Below, piece by piece: positions 25,800-37,524 of a DNA stretch of 64,000 bases (its first letter is position 1; each line of letters begins with the position of its first letter). Origin of the DNA: Trifolium pratense (Eukaryota > Streptophyta > Magnoliopsida > Fabales > Fabaceae); contig NC_060063.1 of the NCBI RefSeq assembly GCF_020283565.1, positions 50,149,726 to 50,213,725 on the forward strand. The letters are read 5' to 3'. The notes beneath the pieces are model-generated. The model saw only the letters and a list, made by a program, of their open reading frames with translations, was not told the origin of the DNA and did no database searches. Made by a program: the position numbers and the translations under genes.

Positions 25800-26005
25800 T
25801 TTGACGTCGATGGCTTGTAATATTTTTGGATCCAATAAATATTCTTTAGTTTTAATTCAATAATTTTGATATCTCGAAATTTTTAATAAAATATTACTGC
25901 TTTGTTTTGTGATAAATTATAAATATGTTTAAAACAAAAATTTATTTTCTAGAAATAATGTAATTAGACGTAATGTCTTGGATCAAAATCCGGGGCGTTA
26001 CATTA

Positions 26006-26017
26006 TGGTATCAGAGC
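26006..26017 (+). other. G2 primer-binding site
   Basis: TGGTATCAGAGC, three bases after the 5' LTR end; initiator-methionine tRNA type. Confidence 0.92.
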
Positions 26018-26355
26018 AATGATCCTCGGATCCTTTTTGGGTGGGACGTTCTAGTTGTATGACGCATGATTTTCTGTTGTTGATTTACTTTCGTATTTCA
26101 ATTTTATGTTATTTATTTTTGTGATATTGCTTGCCATTCTGAATTTTTTTAACGAGATTCCACTTTTAATTTTTAAGCATTTTTTAATTTACTTTTCTGA
26201 AAATAAAATTTTATTTTACTTTGGACTTAAAGATTTATTTTTAAGTATGATTCTCCAAATAAAATTGTTAGCAAATTATATTTATAGAGTGTTTTTCTAT
26301 TTTGTGGCGACCCTATATTTTCTTAACAATATCATTTCAATTTAATCCTTTTTAT
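26018..26355 (+). other. G2 leader
   Basis: Very T-rich DNA with no recognisable product. The 79-codon frame at 26106-26345 is low-complexity hydrophobic and I regard it as incidental. Confidence 0.5.
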
Positions 26356-27663
26356 TTACATTTGATGAATCTTTCTTACGATGTGAAAATTATTAATCCT
26401 TTTTTTAATTCTATTATTTGTTAAATTAAATATTTGCTTGGGTTGATGTGGATAAAAAAAAAGAATTACGATTGGGTTTCGAATGAGTATAGTAGGTTGA
26501 TAACATTCTAGGTTGATATCCATGCGAAGATGATTAACACATACGGCATCATCTCTATTGATCAAACACTCTAAAAATTCTCCCCTTAATCCTTCTCTAT
26601 CAACCGGTTGTTGTCTAATGCAATTATTTTCATAAAACCACATTGAAGAATGACTCACTATGATTAAAATTGTAAAACAAAGATCAATCATCTCTAAAAA
26701 TGATTGCTGCAAAATTTGATATAGCATCAAATTTTGTTGTCTCTGTAAATCATCCATATTACCTATAAAACAGAACAAGTGTTTTGAAACTTGATATTTT
26801 CTCTCAATCAAACACAATATCCCAAAACAGAAAAAAAACACAGGCAGTAGCAAAGAAAACAAAAACATAGCAGTAGCAGAACAGCAGCAAAAAAACATAG
26901 CAGAACAGCAGTAAAGAAATCACAGACAGTAGCAATATCCACATGTAGCAAATCGATGGGTTATAATCATAATAATAGGCAATAGTATTAGGTAGATATA
27001 AAGACTATGCAATAACAGCACAGCAACAAAGAACCAAAACCTGTCAATCCCAAATCGATGAGTTATAAAATAGTAATAAAATCATTGATCATTGATTCAT
27101 AAAAGCACAAGAAGTGCTATTCAATAAGGAATATACAGAGATACTAAAAAACAACAAGTTCCTCTTCATAGACAACATTAAAAACGCAAATCATAGGGAA
27201 AAAAACTGCAGTGTACTATTCATAGCTATATAAAGCAGAATCGATTGATAACAAAAGAGAATAAAAAACAATTCATAGCTATATAAAACAATGATAATAA
27301 TAGGACCTGTGAGATGAGAAACGGCAACAGTGGCTATAAAACAATTCATTAGCTATAAAATAATTATCGGTGTATACCTAAGAGATGAGAAACGGCAACA
27401 GTAGGAGAAGAGAGTAGCGTGAAAAAAAAAGAAGCAAAAAGCGACTGGTGAGAATCGAAGAGTGAAAAAGCGGTAGGTTAATATAATCCTATCAGGTTGC
27501 TAACCCAGCCCAAAATAAGGATTAGAATAACAAAGAGTCAATAGGATAGGATTAGTAATAGGTTAAATTTATCCTTTCCAATTGGTGCACCAAACATCGG
27601 ATAGGAACAGGATAGGTTAATTTTATCATATCCTGTCTCCTTATCCTGTGCACCAAACGGGCC
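26356..27663 (-). mobile_element. Remnant of a PIF/Harbinger-like DNA transposon in the G2 interior
   Basis: The right end on + reads CCTGTGCACCAAACGGGCCC followed by TTA. Inverted, this is a GGGCCCGTTTGGTG terminus with a TTA target, the usual Harbinger style. A related CACCAAAC motif sits about 60 bp inside. The minus frame 26356-26898 has a segment (EFLECLINRDDAVCVNHLRMDINL) that resembles the N-terminal domain of plant Harbinger transposases. I could not find the matching left terminus, so the element is truncated or the left end has decayed. No DDE catalytic domain is visible. Confidence 0.45.
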
Positions 27664-28224
27664 CTTAAAGTGATATGATTAAGTCTTTCGTATAATTTTT
27701 GCGTATGTCGCTTGCTTCGTTTTGGTTCTTGATTTTCTTTAAAAGTATTGGTTTCTAGTAAATGACTTTAAACATAGAGTCTTCCTACAGATTATATTTC
27801 TTAATTATTCGATCTCATAAGCAAAGTATTTTTAAACGTAAAGTGTTATTATTCCTTTGTCTCATTTTCTTTCCGAGTAAATTTATTATATTAGATTTTT
27901 GCCAAATAAAGTATGAAATATTATTTTATTTTTTTCAGAAATTATTTTACTATGAGTTTGTACCTGGCTTTTATCAAAGTATTTTATTTTATTAGGCTTT
28001 ATAATCAAAATTTGTTAATAATTTATTTTATGGTTGCAAATTATTTTGTGGACTTGTTTCTAGTAGAATTTTTATCTCTTCAAAAGGTCCATTAGTTTAT
28101 AAATCTAATCAACATATTTATTTGATATCAGAGTGCGCAGCAAAAATATGAAATTATATGTCTTATCTTACTCTTAAGTTTTCGTACCTTCTTGTTATGT
28201 TACTCTTAATCATTTTCTATGGTG
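27664..28224 (+). other. G2 interior, T-rich, non-coding
   Basis: No long frame. An imperfect primer-site-like TGATATCAGAGT occurs near 28119-28130 in the same orientation as G2, suggesting a second, older element end embedded here. Confidence 0.45.
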
Positions 28225-28560
28225 TAGTTTCTAGGATGAAACTAATTTTTGATGGGTAGAATGTAAGACCCGAGAATTTTATTTTACTTTCATATATAAA
28301 TAAATATTTTATTTACGTGTTGAAATACTTTACTTTATCTTCTACAACAAGTTGCTTTATATTATGATTTTATTTATTGAGAGAACTTTATGCTATTATT
28401 TTTTATTTTCTAGTTTCGAGGTCGAAACTATTTTTAAGTGGGTAATAATGTAACAACCCGATATTTTATACTTATCTTCTAAGTTATTTTCTTGATTTAT
28501 TTCACAACTTATCTTAAACTTTTAGTTTCGAGGACGAAACTATTTTTAAGGAGGTAATAA
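28225..28560 (+). repeat. Three successive hairpin-PPT-LTR-start modules at the 3' end of G2
   Basis: The module is a TAGTTTCnAGGnnGAAACTA hairpin, a T-rich/purine tract, then TGTAA. It occurs at 28225 (followed by TGTAAGACCCG at 28263), at 28413 (TGTAACAACCCG at 28451) and at 28523 (TGTAACATCCC at 28561, the live LTR start). The last PPT is AAGGAGGTAATAA (28548-28560). The first two look like ghost element ends with different LTR starts. Confidence 0.75.
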
Positions 28561-30429
28561 TGTAACATCCCAAAAATTTATATTTATTTTTATTATAAAT
28601 TTATTAATTATGATTTTTTTCCATCCTATTTATTTTAATAAATTAGTAATGTTAATAAATATTTGTATAACCTATGTATATACTATATTTCTAGTAGGTG
28701 GCGTGACATGTCTTATGAAAGATGTTCATGACTTAAATTTTAATTGAGGAAGTTTATATATATATATATATATATCATTTACTATTTATTATTCATCAAG
28801 CTATACATAGAAACCAATACTCCAACCTTCTATCCTTGACACGGCATTTTCTTTGATTGACCAATTAAATGTATTTGATGACTTTGTCTAGAGTTTAATG
28901 AGTTGTTTGCAAATAATTAAAGGTATTGATAATTCCTCACCATATGTGACTCACGATGACTAATTTCTTCTTTAAATTCATTTTAGTCAAACATGTCAAT
29001 AAAGATAGTTTAAATTCATTCTGTTGAATGAGGCTTTTATGATCAATATAAAGAGGTTGGTCCTCTCTCCCTCTCCCAAAAACTCACGCCATCTCTCTCT
29101 CACTAACACTTGATCATACTCCATACTCCAATTGAACACATCCTCTTTGCATACAAACTTTTCTAAGCTTTTGAAAAGACACCTCCTTCTCGATATCGTG
29201 GAAGTCATGAGCTATTGTCCTTCCTTGTAATGTCCATAGTAGACCATTAGAATTCGTGGCAAGGTGTTCCTTTGTAAGTAAAGTACCTAAGGTAAGGGCA
29301 GTTTCCTCCATACAAGTTACTATGCATGAATTTGGTTGTATTGAAATATTGTATGATGATAGCCATGTGTGTGTTTTTTAAAAAATATTTGTGAATACAT
29401 GATTTTTGAAATATTAGTGATGGTGTGAGTAGACATGGCATGAACATTCATTTTTGTATATGGTGCTCCAGCCTTTTTGCGTAAGGGGGTACGTGATTAT
29501 CTTATTTTTGTGGTGCTCCGGCCTTGTGCGTAAGGGGGTACGTGATTATTATTTTTTTGTGGTGCTCCAGCCTTGTGCGTAAGAGGGTACGTGACTTTCC
29601 CCATTGGTATGGGTGACTATATCCGGATCATTTAGAATATGAGCATGCATTGTGTTATTATTTTCAATGGTGTTTATGTGTGCTTTGATTTATGCTCTAT
29701 TTTATACGGCTAAGTTGTGTTTGGTTTTCTTGATATGGGCGATGGGAAAAGAATACTGACCCTTACCACTACAGGTACAAAGCTTGAAGATGAGTATTGT
29801 TGGTGTGATAAATCGTTGCGTGCGCGGGGAAACAAAAGAGGGTTTTTGTTTAAATGTAATCTAAATATTTGACGTCGATGGCTTGTAATATTTTTGGATC
29901 CAATAAATATTCTTTAGTTTTAATTCAATAATTTTGATATCTCGAAATTTTTAATAAAATATTACTACTTTGTTTTGTTATAAATTATAAATATGTTTAA
30001 AACAAAAATTTATTTTCTAGAAATAATGTAATTAGATGTAATGTCTTGGATCAAAATCCGGGGCGTTACAGTCTCCATCCTGATTGTTATTATTGACAGC
30101 AACATAGTACGTGTTGTTAGAGGGAATTTGGGACGGGGTCTCATTATCTAAGAGGTTCTTAGATAGGATTGCACGGGTAGTGTCTAGGTGATAAGTCAAG
30201 TACCGGGTGTTGGTCGAGGGCTTTGAACTAGAGCTATTATAGTGGATTCATTCCTGGATTGGTATCCCCCAAAGTAGGTGACGTTGCACTGAACTGGGTT
30301 AACAACTATCTGTGTTATTTATTATTCTGCTATTTATTTATTTATTTACTGTGTTCTGCGACTGTCTTGCTGCAACATATGCTATAGCATCTTGTGCAGC
30401 ATTGTGTTCACTGCGTGCCAGATTTCAAT

Positions 30430-30441
30430 TGGTATCAGAGC
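30430..30441 (+). other. C2 primer-binding site
   Basis: TGGTATCAGAGC two bases after the LTR end at 30427; initiator-methionine tRNA type. Confidence 0.93.
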
Positions 30442-30479
30442 AGGCACCCTTTCTGGTTATAGGGTAAGCTCCAGGGAGA

Positions 30480-31916
30480 ATGTCTGGCAACATGGACAAA
30501 GAAGGAGGGCTTGTAAGCAGACCACCGCTTCTTGTTGGTGCTTCCAACTATGATTATTGGAAATCACGCATGATTGCTTTCCTAAAATCCATGGATAGCA
30601 AAACTTGGAAAGCTGTTCTGAAAGGATGGGACCCCCCTGTGGTCATAGACAAAGATGGAAAGCCAACACTTGAAGTAAAAGCTGAGGAGGACTGAACTAA
30701 AGAAGAAGATGAGCTTGCTCTAGGAAACTCAAAAGCATTATATGCACTATACAATAGGGTAGACAAACACATCTTCAAGCTTATCAAAAAATGTGTCTCT
30801 GCAAAGGAAGCTTGGAAGATTCTTGAAACTGTTCATGAAGGTACCTCTAAGGTAAAAATGTCTAGATTGCAGATCCTCACTACTCAGTTTGAAAATTTAC
30901 GTATGAAGGATGAGGAAACGATTCAAGATTTTCATATGACTATTCTAGATTATGATAATCAATTTGATTCTTTGGGGGAAAAAATTCCCGAAGAAAAGTT
31001 AGTAAGGAAAATGCTCAGGTCTCTTCCAAAGAAGTTTGATATGAAAGTCACAGCTATGGAAGAAGCCAAAGACATATCTCAGATGAAGCTTGATGAACTG
31101 GTTGGATCACTCCAAACTTATGAAAGTACTGCAAATGAAAGAATTGAAAAGAAAAGCAAGAGCATTGCCTTCTCATCCAAAAATGATGAAGAAGATCTGG
31201 AGGAGGATGAAGAATCTAATGAAAGTATCTCTGAGGCCATGGTGTTATTGGGAAAACAATTCAACAAAGTTCTAAAACGAATGGACAAAAGACCCAGATC
31301 AAATTTCAAAAATAATGCTCCAGGCACTATGCGCAACAATGAAAATCAAGGAAAACCAAAGAGTGATGAAAAATCAAGCTTAAACAGGAACATTCGATGC
31401 CATGAATGTGAAGGATATGGTCACATCAGACCTGAATGTCCAACATATCAGAAGAGAACAAAGAAAGGGCTAACTGTCAGTTGGTCTGAAGATGATGACT
31501 CAGAAGATGATACAGCATCTGTAACTGCCAAACATATCTCAGTCTTAACAGGTATTGTTACATCTGATATAGAATCTTATGATGGAGAGGTAACCTATGA
31601 AGAACTTGCTGATTCCTATAGGGAACTTTGTCTTAAGAGTGAAGAAATATGCAGAGTCATTGAGAAACAAAAGGTAACCATCAATGAGTTAAAAGCAGAA
31701 AAATTTGAAAATATATCAAAGATGGAGGAACTCCAGAAGAAGGTAAATTATCTGTCCTCTGATCTTGAAGAAGCTAAGGAAGTCATTGAAAAATTAAATG
31801 CTGACATTTGGCGACTGAGAAAATTCTCTGACATGTTGTATAAAGATGATGATCATCTTGACAAGCTTCATAAAGCTGATGGTCAACTGGAAGAAATTTT
31901 AGAGAAAAATGTTTGA
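30480..31916 (+). pseudogene. gag: C2 gag, one premature TGA
   Basis: The start at 30480 (MSGNMDKEGG) is the first ATG after the PBS. A copia gag domain follows (GASNYDYWKSRMIAFLKSMD; later FENLRMKDEETIQDFHMTIL), then a CCHC knuckle (CHECEGYGHIRPEC, about 31398) and a long acidic, heptad-like coiled-coil stretch to the end, a feature of Sirevirus gag. The frame is broken by TGA 30693-30695 after EED, where TGG to TGA would explain it, and resumes in frame to TGA 31914-31916. Gag, pol and the env-like ORF are all in one phase. Confidence 0.92.
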
Positions 31917-34900
31917 AAGCCTAAACATATTGGGCTTAGTTATGAGAATGTCAACAAATTCAAAAGTTACAGTCCTGACCACTTGTACATGCATCCAAGA
32001 GAAACTCAGAAGCGAAGGATGCCTCACCAGACGCCGCAGCATCATCAGCAGCATCTCCTGTCAAAAAACAGAAGAAAACACCATTCTTGGAGATGTCATT
32101 ACTATGATAGAAAAGGGCATATAAGACCTTTCTGCTACAAACTATTTGGGTACCCTAACAGACGTCCTCAGCATAAACCAGTTTCCACAACTCCCTCCAC
32201 TCAACAAGAATGGAAACCTAAAGATAAAAATGAGAAGACGACTGATACAACTCAACCTGAGAAAGAGATTACTGCTCTGATTGCTCACACATCACTTAGA
32301 GCTTCATCAAGGGAAGACTGGTACTTCGATAGTGGTTGTTCAAGACACATGACCGGGATAAGCAAATTTCTTGTTGGTGTAAAGTCTTACTCAACCAGCT
32401 TTGTAACTTTTGGTGATGGTGCTAAAGGAGAAATTGTTGGAATAGGGGAGCTCAAAAGTAATAGCTGGCCTAAACTAAACAATGTGCTGTTAGTAAGAGG
32501 ATTGATTGCAAATTTGATAAGCATTAGTCAACTATGCGACCAAGGAATGAAGGTAAACTTCACCAAGTCTGAATGTTTGGTTACAAATAACGAAGGTGAG
32601 ATTTTGATGAGGGGTGTAAGATCAGAAGACAACTGCTACTTATGGGTGCCCCAAGAAGAAGCAAATATGTCAACATGCTTAATCACGAAAGAAGATGAAG
32701 TAAAATTGTGGCACCAAAAGCTTGGTCATCTCAATCTAAGAAGCATGAAGAAAGCAATATCTGAAGAAGCCATCAGAGGCCTACCAAATCTCAAAATTGA
32801 AGAAGGAAGCATATGTGGAGACTGTCAAATTGGAAAACAAACCAAGATGCCACACCCAAAGCTGCAGCATCTTACCACTACCAGAGTTCTTGAGCTTCTT
32901 CACATGGATTTGATGGGTCCTATGCAAACTGAAAGCTTAGGAGGAAAAAGGTATGCCTATGTTGTTGTTGATGACTTCTCTAGATACACCTGGATAAATT
33001 TTATTAGGAAGAAATCAGAAACCTTTGATGTGTTCAAAGATCTATGTATTCAACTTCAAAGGGAGAAAAATAATATTGTATTAAGGATCATAAGTGATCA
33101 TGGTAAGGAGTTTGAAAACTCAAGATTCTCTGACTTCTGTGCCTCTGAAGGTATTATGCATGAATTCTCATCTCCCATTACACCACAACAAAATGGTGTA
33201 GTAGAAAGAAAAAATAGAACTATACAAGAGTCTGCAAGAGTAATGTTACATGCAAAGAAACTTTCTCATGGTTTTTGGGCAGAAGCTATGAATACTGCTT
33301 GCTACATTCATAATCGTGTCACCTTGAGATCTGGAACTACATCTACTCTGTACGAATTATGGAAAGATAGAAAACCTACTGTTAAGTACTTTCATGTGTT
33401 TGGAAGTAAATGTTATATCTTGTCTGATAGAGAACCAAGAACTAAAATGGATCCTAAAAGTGATGAAGGCATATTCTTGGGATACTCAACAAATAGCAGA
33501 GCCTACAGAGTATATAACTACAGAACCAAAACCATGATGGAATCTATAAATGTGGTAATAGATGATACTTCAAGTGAAGCTGTGAAAGATGATGTAGAAG
33601 ATGCTACAGCATCTATCCAAGGTGGTGAAGATTCTGAAACTATTGAGGAATCCAAGAATGATACAGAGGTTACCATTCCTGAACCAATCTCTGCTACTCC
33701 AAAGAAAGGCCCTTCCACTCGTACTCAAAAGAATCATCCTACAGACCTGATTATTGGTAATCCTAATCAAGGAATTACTACTAGAAGGACACTTGACTTA
33801 GTTTCTAATGCTTGTTTTGTGTCTAAGTTTGAACCCAAAAATGTGAAGGAAGCCCTCACTGATGAGTTTTGGATAAATGCTATGCAAGAAGAGCTAAATC
33901 AGTTCAAGAGGAATGAAGTTTGGGACTTAGTTCCTAGACCAGAAAATGCTAATGTGATTGGTACCAAGTGGGTCTACAAGAACAAGTCTGATGAAAGCGG
34001 GACTGTGACCAGAAACAAGGCAAGGCTGGTTGCACAAGGATATTCACAGATTGAAGGGATAGATTTTGATGAGACTTTTGCTCCGGTTGCTCGTCTTGAA
34101 TCCATTAGATTACTTCTAGGAGTGGCGTGCATCCTAAAATTCAAATTATTTCAAATGGATGTGAAAAGTGCCTTCCTCAATGGGTACTTAAATGAAGAAG
34201 TGTATGTGGAACAACCAAAGGGGTTTGTTGATCCAAGCTTTCCAAATCATGTTTACAAATTAAAGAAAGCTCTATATGGATTAAAACAAGTACCTCGAGC
34301 ATGGTATGAAAGATTGACTGAGTTCCTTATTAGTCAAGGCTACAGGAAGGGAGGAAATGACAAGACTCTATTTGTGAAAGAAGATCAAGGCAAATTATTG
34401 ATAGCACAAATCTATGTTGATGACATTGTTTTTGGAGGAATGTCTAGTAAGATGGTACAGCATTTCGTGCAGCAAATGCAGTCTAGGTTTGAGATGAGTC
34501 TTGTAGGTGAACTAACCTATTTCCTTGGACTCCAAGTAAAGCAGATGGAAGATACTATTTTTATTTCTCAAAGCAAGTATGCAAGAAATATAGTGAAAAA
34601 GTTTTGTATGGAAGGTGTTGCTCATAAAAGAACAGCTGCAGCAACTCGTTTAATGCTTACCAAAGATGAAAAAGGAGTTGATGTTGATCAAAGTCTATAT
34701 AGAAGTATGATAGGTAGCTTATTGTATCTTATAGCCAGCAGGCCTGATATTTCTTTTGATGTAGGAGTTTGTGCTAGGTACCAAGCCGAGCCCAAGATGA
34801 GCCATCTTGCTCAAATGAAAAGAATTTTGAAGTATGTGAATGGTACATGTGATTATGGGATCTTGTATACTCATGGTGAGACCTCTATGCTGGTGGGATA

Positions 34901-35363
34901 TTGTGATGCTGATGGGGCAGGTTGTGCAGATGATAGAAAAAGCACCTCAGGAGCTTGTTTCTTTTTAGGCAACAATCTTATATCCTGGTTCAGCAAGAAA
35001 CAAAATTGTGTATCTCTATCTACAGCTGAAGCAGAGTACATAGCTGCTGGTAGTAGTTGCTCCCAACTATTATGGATGAAACAAATGTTGCTGGAGTACA
35101 ATGTGGTACAAGATGTTATGGCATTGTATTGTGATAACCTTAGTGCAATCAATATTTCAAAGAATCCTATCCAACATAGTAGGACGAAGCATATCGATAT
35201 TAGGCACCACTTTATCAGAGATCTTGTTGAAGAAGGTATCATAACTCTTGAGCATATTGCCACTGAAGAACAACTGGCTGATATTTTTACTAAGGCTCTA
35301 GATGCGGTCCAATTTGAAAAATTGTGAGGCAAACTTGGGATTTGCCTATCTGAAGAGTTATAG
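31917..35363 (+). pseudogene. pol: C2 pol: PR-IN-RT-RNase H
   Basis: In phase with gag; open from after TGA 31914 to TGA 35325, with 1114 codons from 31983. Domains in order: a degraded CCHC ([14 protein letters not shown], second Cys lost), protease ([13 protein letters not shown], about residue 112), GAG-pre-integrase (HQKLGHL...CGDCQIGK), integrase ([30 protein letters not shown]), RT ([28 protein letters not shown] at about residue 812) and RNase H ([36 protein letters not shown]). The natural end is probably TAG 35361-35363, since TGA 35325 reads as CGA to TGA inside a conserved C-terminus. Motifs look catalytically intact. Confidence 0.95.
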
Positions 35364-35369
35364 CAATTA
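35361..35369 (+). promoter_or_regulatory. Stop codon in leaky readthrough context between pol and env-like ORF
   Basis: The sequence TAG CAA TTA matches the UAG-CAR-YYA context of tobamovirus readthrough, which SIRE1 is reported to use for its env-like protein. The same phase is open before (back to 35328) and after the stop (to 36224). Confidence 0.8.
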
Positions 35370-36643
35370 TTGCAAGTGTGGCGTGCAGGTTTCCTTTCAA
35401 TTTATTTAGTAATGCACGCTATTATGGGTAATGTTAAAACATCTGAAGATTTGGTAACAATTTTGTGTCTGTTGATGATAAAGATGTTTCTTGTGGTGAG
35501 AAAGTATTTGTTAGTAGAAGTTATGTGGTGTTCTCCCCTGCTGTATTTAACAAATTCTAAGGAAGGAGATGGAAAAGAAGAAGATGTTACTATTGGTGAT
35601 GATATTGACTTTATGTTGGAACATGTAAAGAAGAGTGTTCCTGAGAAGGATGCTGCACATGATGCTACAACATCTGCAGCACAGGAAAATTTGGAGAACA
35701 TAGTTGTACCTCAATCTCCAGATAATGTTATTATCCCTGATAAAGGGAAGTATTCTGATAGTAACACTGTTGTGATCTCTCAGTCTGATGAGAGTTTGAA
35801 TACTTTGTCTGTGCATGATGAATCTGCTAAGAAAGATAATAATGCAGATTCCAATGTTATTTATGTGGACAATCTCACCCTTACAGAGAGGACTCCTGCT
35901 CCTAGTACTAGGAGGTTAAGATGCAATGCTGGTAAGAGTGTGCCTATTTATGGTGTTCCTGTCAAGACTACCAAGGAAAAGAAAATCTATGGTCTTAAGA
36001 GGCAGTGGAGTAAAGTTACTGGACCTTCTGAGCCAAAGAAGAAAATTTTGAAAAGGAAGGTTGTTTTCTCTAGTGGTTCAAAATTTGAGGAAGACCAACA
36101 TACTACAGCATCTCCTGAAGCATCCTCAAAGAAATCAAAGAAGAAAAAGATGATCCATCAAGATGTATCCCTTGTACCTATGGGCAACATTTCCTTTCAT
36201 CGAGTTGAAAATGTTGACAGGTGAAAATTTTTGATAAAAAGAAGGCTTGTTGTGGAAAGGAATTTAAGTGAAGATTTTTTACAATGCCAAAAGCTTGTTG
36301 ATTTGATTAAAGCAGAAAACTGCAACCGGCTTCAACTACTCATTCCAATACTCTGACTACAGGTTTGACTCGGTTTATATATGTTGTAGGGACTAGATCA
36401 CCTTCTGACTTTGGTTCTTATATTCTTGATGAAATTATTCTGGATGTTAAGTCATGTGCTGTGAAGATGCCTATAGCCTTTCCTACACTGATGTGTGATA
36501 CTATTCTAGCTCAACATCCTGGCATCTATAGTGAGGCTGGTGTTCCTAGTAAGAGAGGTTGTGATTTGTCTTTTGATTTTAGACTGTTTAAGGGTACACA
36601 TGCTGCAGACTGTGCTGCATCATCTGTCAATCAGTCAAACTGA
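35364..36643 (+). pseudogene. C2 env-like ORF (plant transposon protein), decayed
   Basis: It follows the leaky stop in phase. The first part (to 36224) is hydrophilic and acidic, then a basic stretch (KKKILKRKVVFSSGSKFEED) and a conserved block (MGNISFHRVENVDR) seen in Sirevirus env-like proteins. TGA 36222-36224 fits TGG to TGA within that block; the frame reads on to about 36315. An internal deletion and frameshift follow. The C-terminal part is readable at 36365-36643 (TRFIYVVGTRSPSDFGSYIL, then AVKMPIAFPTLMCDTILAQH). The protein's role is not known. A membrane or fusion function is not supported: apart from an apolar stretch near the start I see no signal peptide or clear transmembrane anchor. 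Confidence 0.8.
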
Positions 36644-37045
36644 TGTTTTGCCTAGGAAGCAAATGACTGTTGACCTCAAGGTGTTTTCCAATGTCAATCC
36701 TGGTGTTCTCGATGATAATACAGGTGGTGATACTGAGGTAGAGGAGGAGGACTCTGATGCAAGTCCTTCTATGTGACCTGCTTATGCCTTATTTGCATGC
36801 CCTTTCGGATTTTAATTTGTTGGGCTACGCCCTGATGCTCTCTGGATTGTAACATGCATAATCCATGTCTTTTGGGTCTGATACTCCAGGTTTTCTATGC
36901 CCTGATGGTTTGTATATGCACTTTATGAGTTCCTATGCTCTGATTCTCTCTGCACTCTATGTTCTCTATGATCTGATAACTATGTGGAAATATGTATTTT
37001 GCTCCTATTCTATGGTACTGACTTTATTTGTCAGAATTTGTGGCT
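36644..37045 (+). other. C2 3' non-coding region
   Basis: No coding motif; the frame at 36865-37047 is incidental. A GT repeat follows at 37062-37080. Confidence 0.6.
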
Positions 37046-37524
37046 AAAAAGGGGGAGTAATGTGTGTGTGTGTGTGTGTGCATGATGTGATGAAGACTGC
37101 TATAGCATCTAGTATAGCATGTTGGTTTATATGCATGTTTTGAGGGGGAGTGAAGTTTATGCATATGTTGAGGGGGAGTAGGTAGAATTTATTTTTCTAC
37201 TACTTATGATATGCATGTTTATATAGGAATTTATTTTTCCTATTCTCTGTGACGTTGCTTAAATTTTAAGGAGTTTATTTCTCCGATCTTGAATCCACTA
37301 TGTGAGAGTTTATTTCTCTCTATCTGTACTTTGAGGCTAAGATGTGTTACGTTCCGCTGTTGCATGCCTCTGATGCTTACGTGCTAGCTATCTATTCATC
37401 TGATGAATTCCTTTACTCTCCTTCCTAGTTGTGTGCGTATGTTGACTCGAATGAAAGTTTAGACTGTATCTCTCTATGCACTGGCCTAAGGTTGTTTTAG
37501 CCAAAATTTGCCAAAGGGGGAGAT
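37046..37524 (+). repeat. Multiple polypurine tracts of C2
   Basis: GGGGGAG-centred tracts occur at 37046-37058, 37142-37150, 37171-37179 and at 37511-37524 (CCAAAGGGGGAGAT, adjoining the 3' LTR). Repeated PPT copies upstream of the 3' LTR are a described Sirevirus hallmark; only the last can prime this LTR boundary. Confidence 0.85.

Larger units (their letters stand above)
22424..30070 (+). mobile_element. G2: chromovirus-like non-autonomous element inside C2's 5' LTR
   Basis: LTRs TGTAACATCCC...GGGGCGTTACA lie at 22424-26002 (split by a solo LTR) and 28561-30070. TSD GTCTC at 22419-22423 and 30071-30075 is perfect. PBS at 26006 and PPT at 28548 are in place. The 2.56 kb interior encodes no gag or pol. 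The LTRs are nearly identical apart from a TA repeat (about 25 units at 22619-22668, about 10 at 28757-28776). The TTTCGAGGACGAAA terminus next to the PPT is typical of Tekay/Del chromoviruses. Confidence 0.9.

Noticed and set aside
31118..31339. Antisense frames within C2 and G3 coding regions (e.g. 33518-33770, 34871-35332, 45453-45794)
   Set aside because: Shadows of the sense-strand gag-pol frames.
35370..36643. True retroviral envelope in C2
   Set aside because: No signal peptide, fusion peptide or clear membrane anchor; it matches only the Sirevirus env-like family, whose function is unknown.
36865..37047. 60-codon frame after the env-like ORF
   Set aside because: Hydrophobic low-information frame in the 3' non-coding region with no conserved match.
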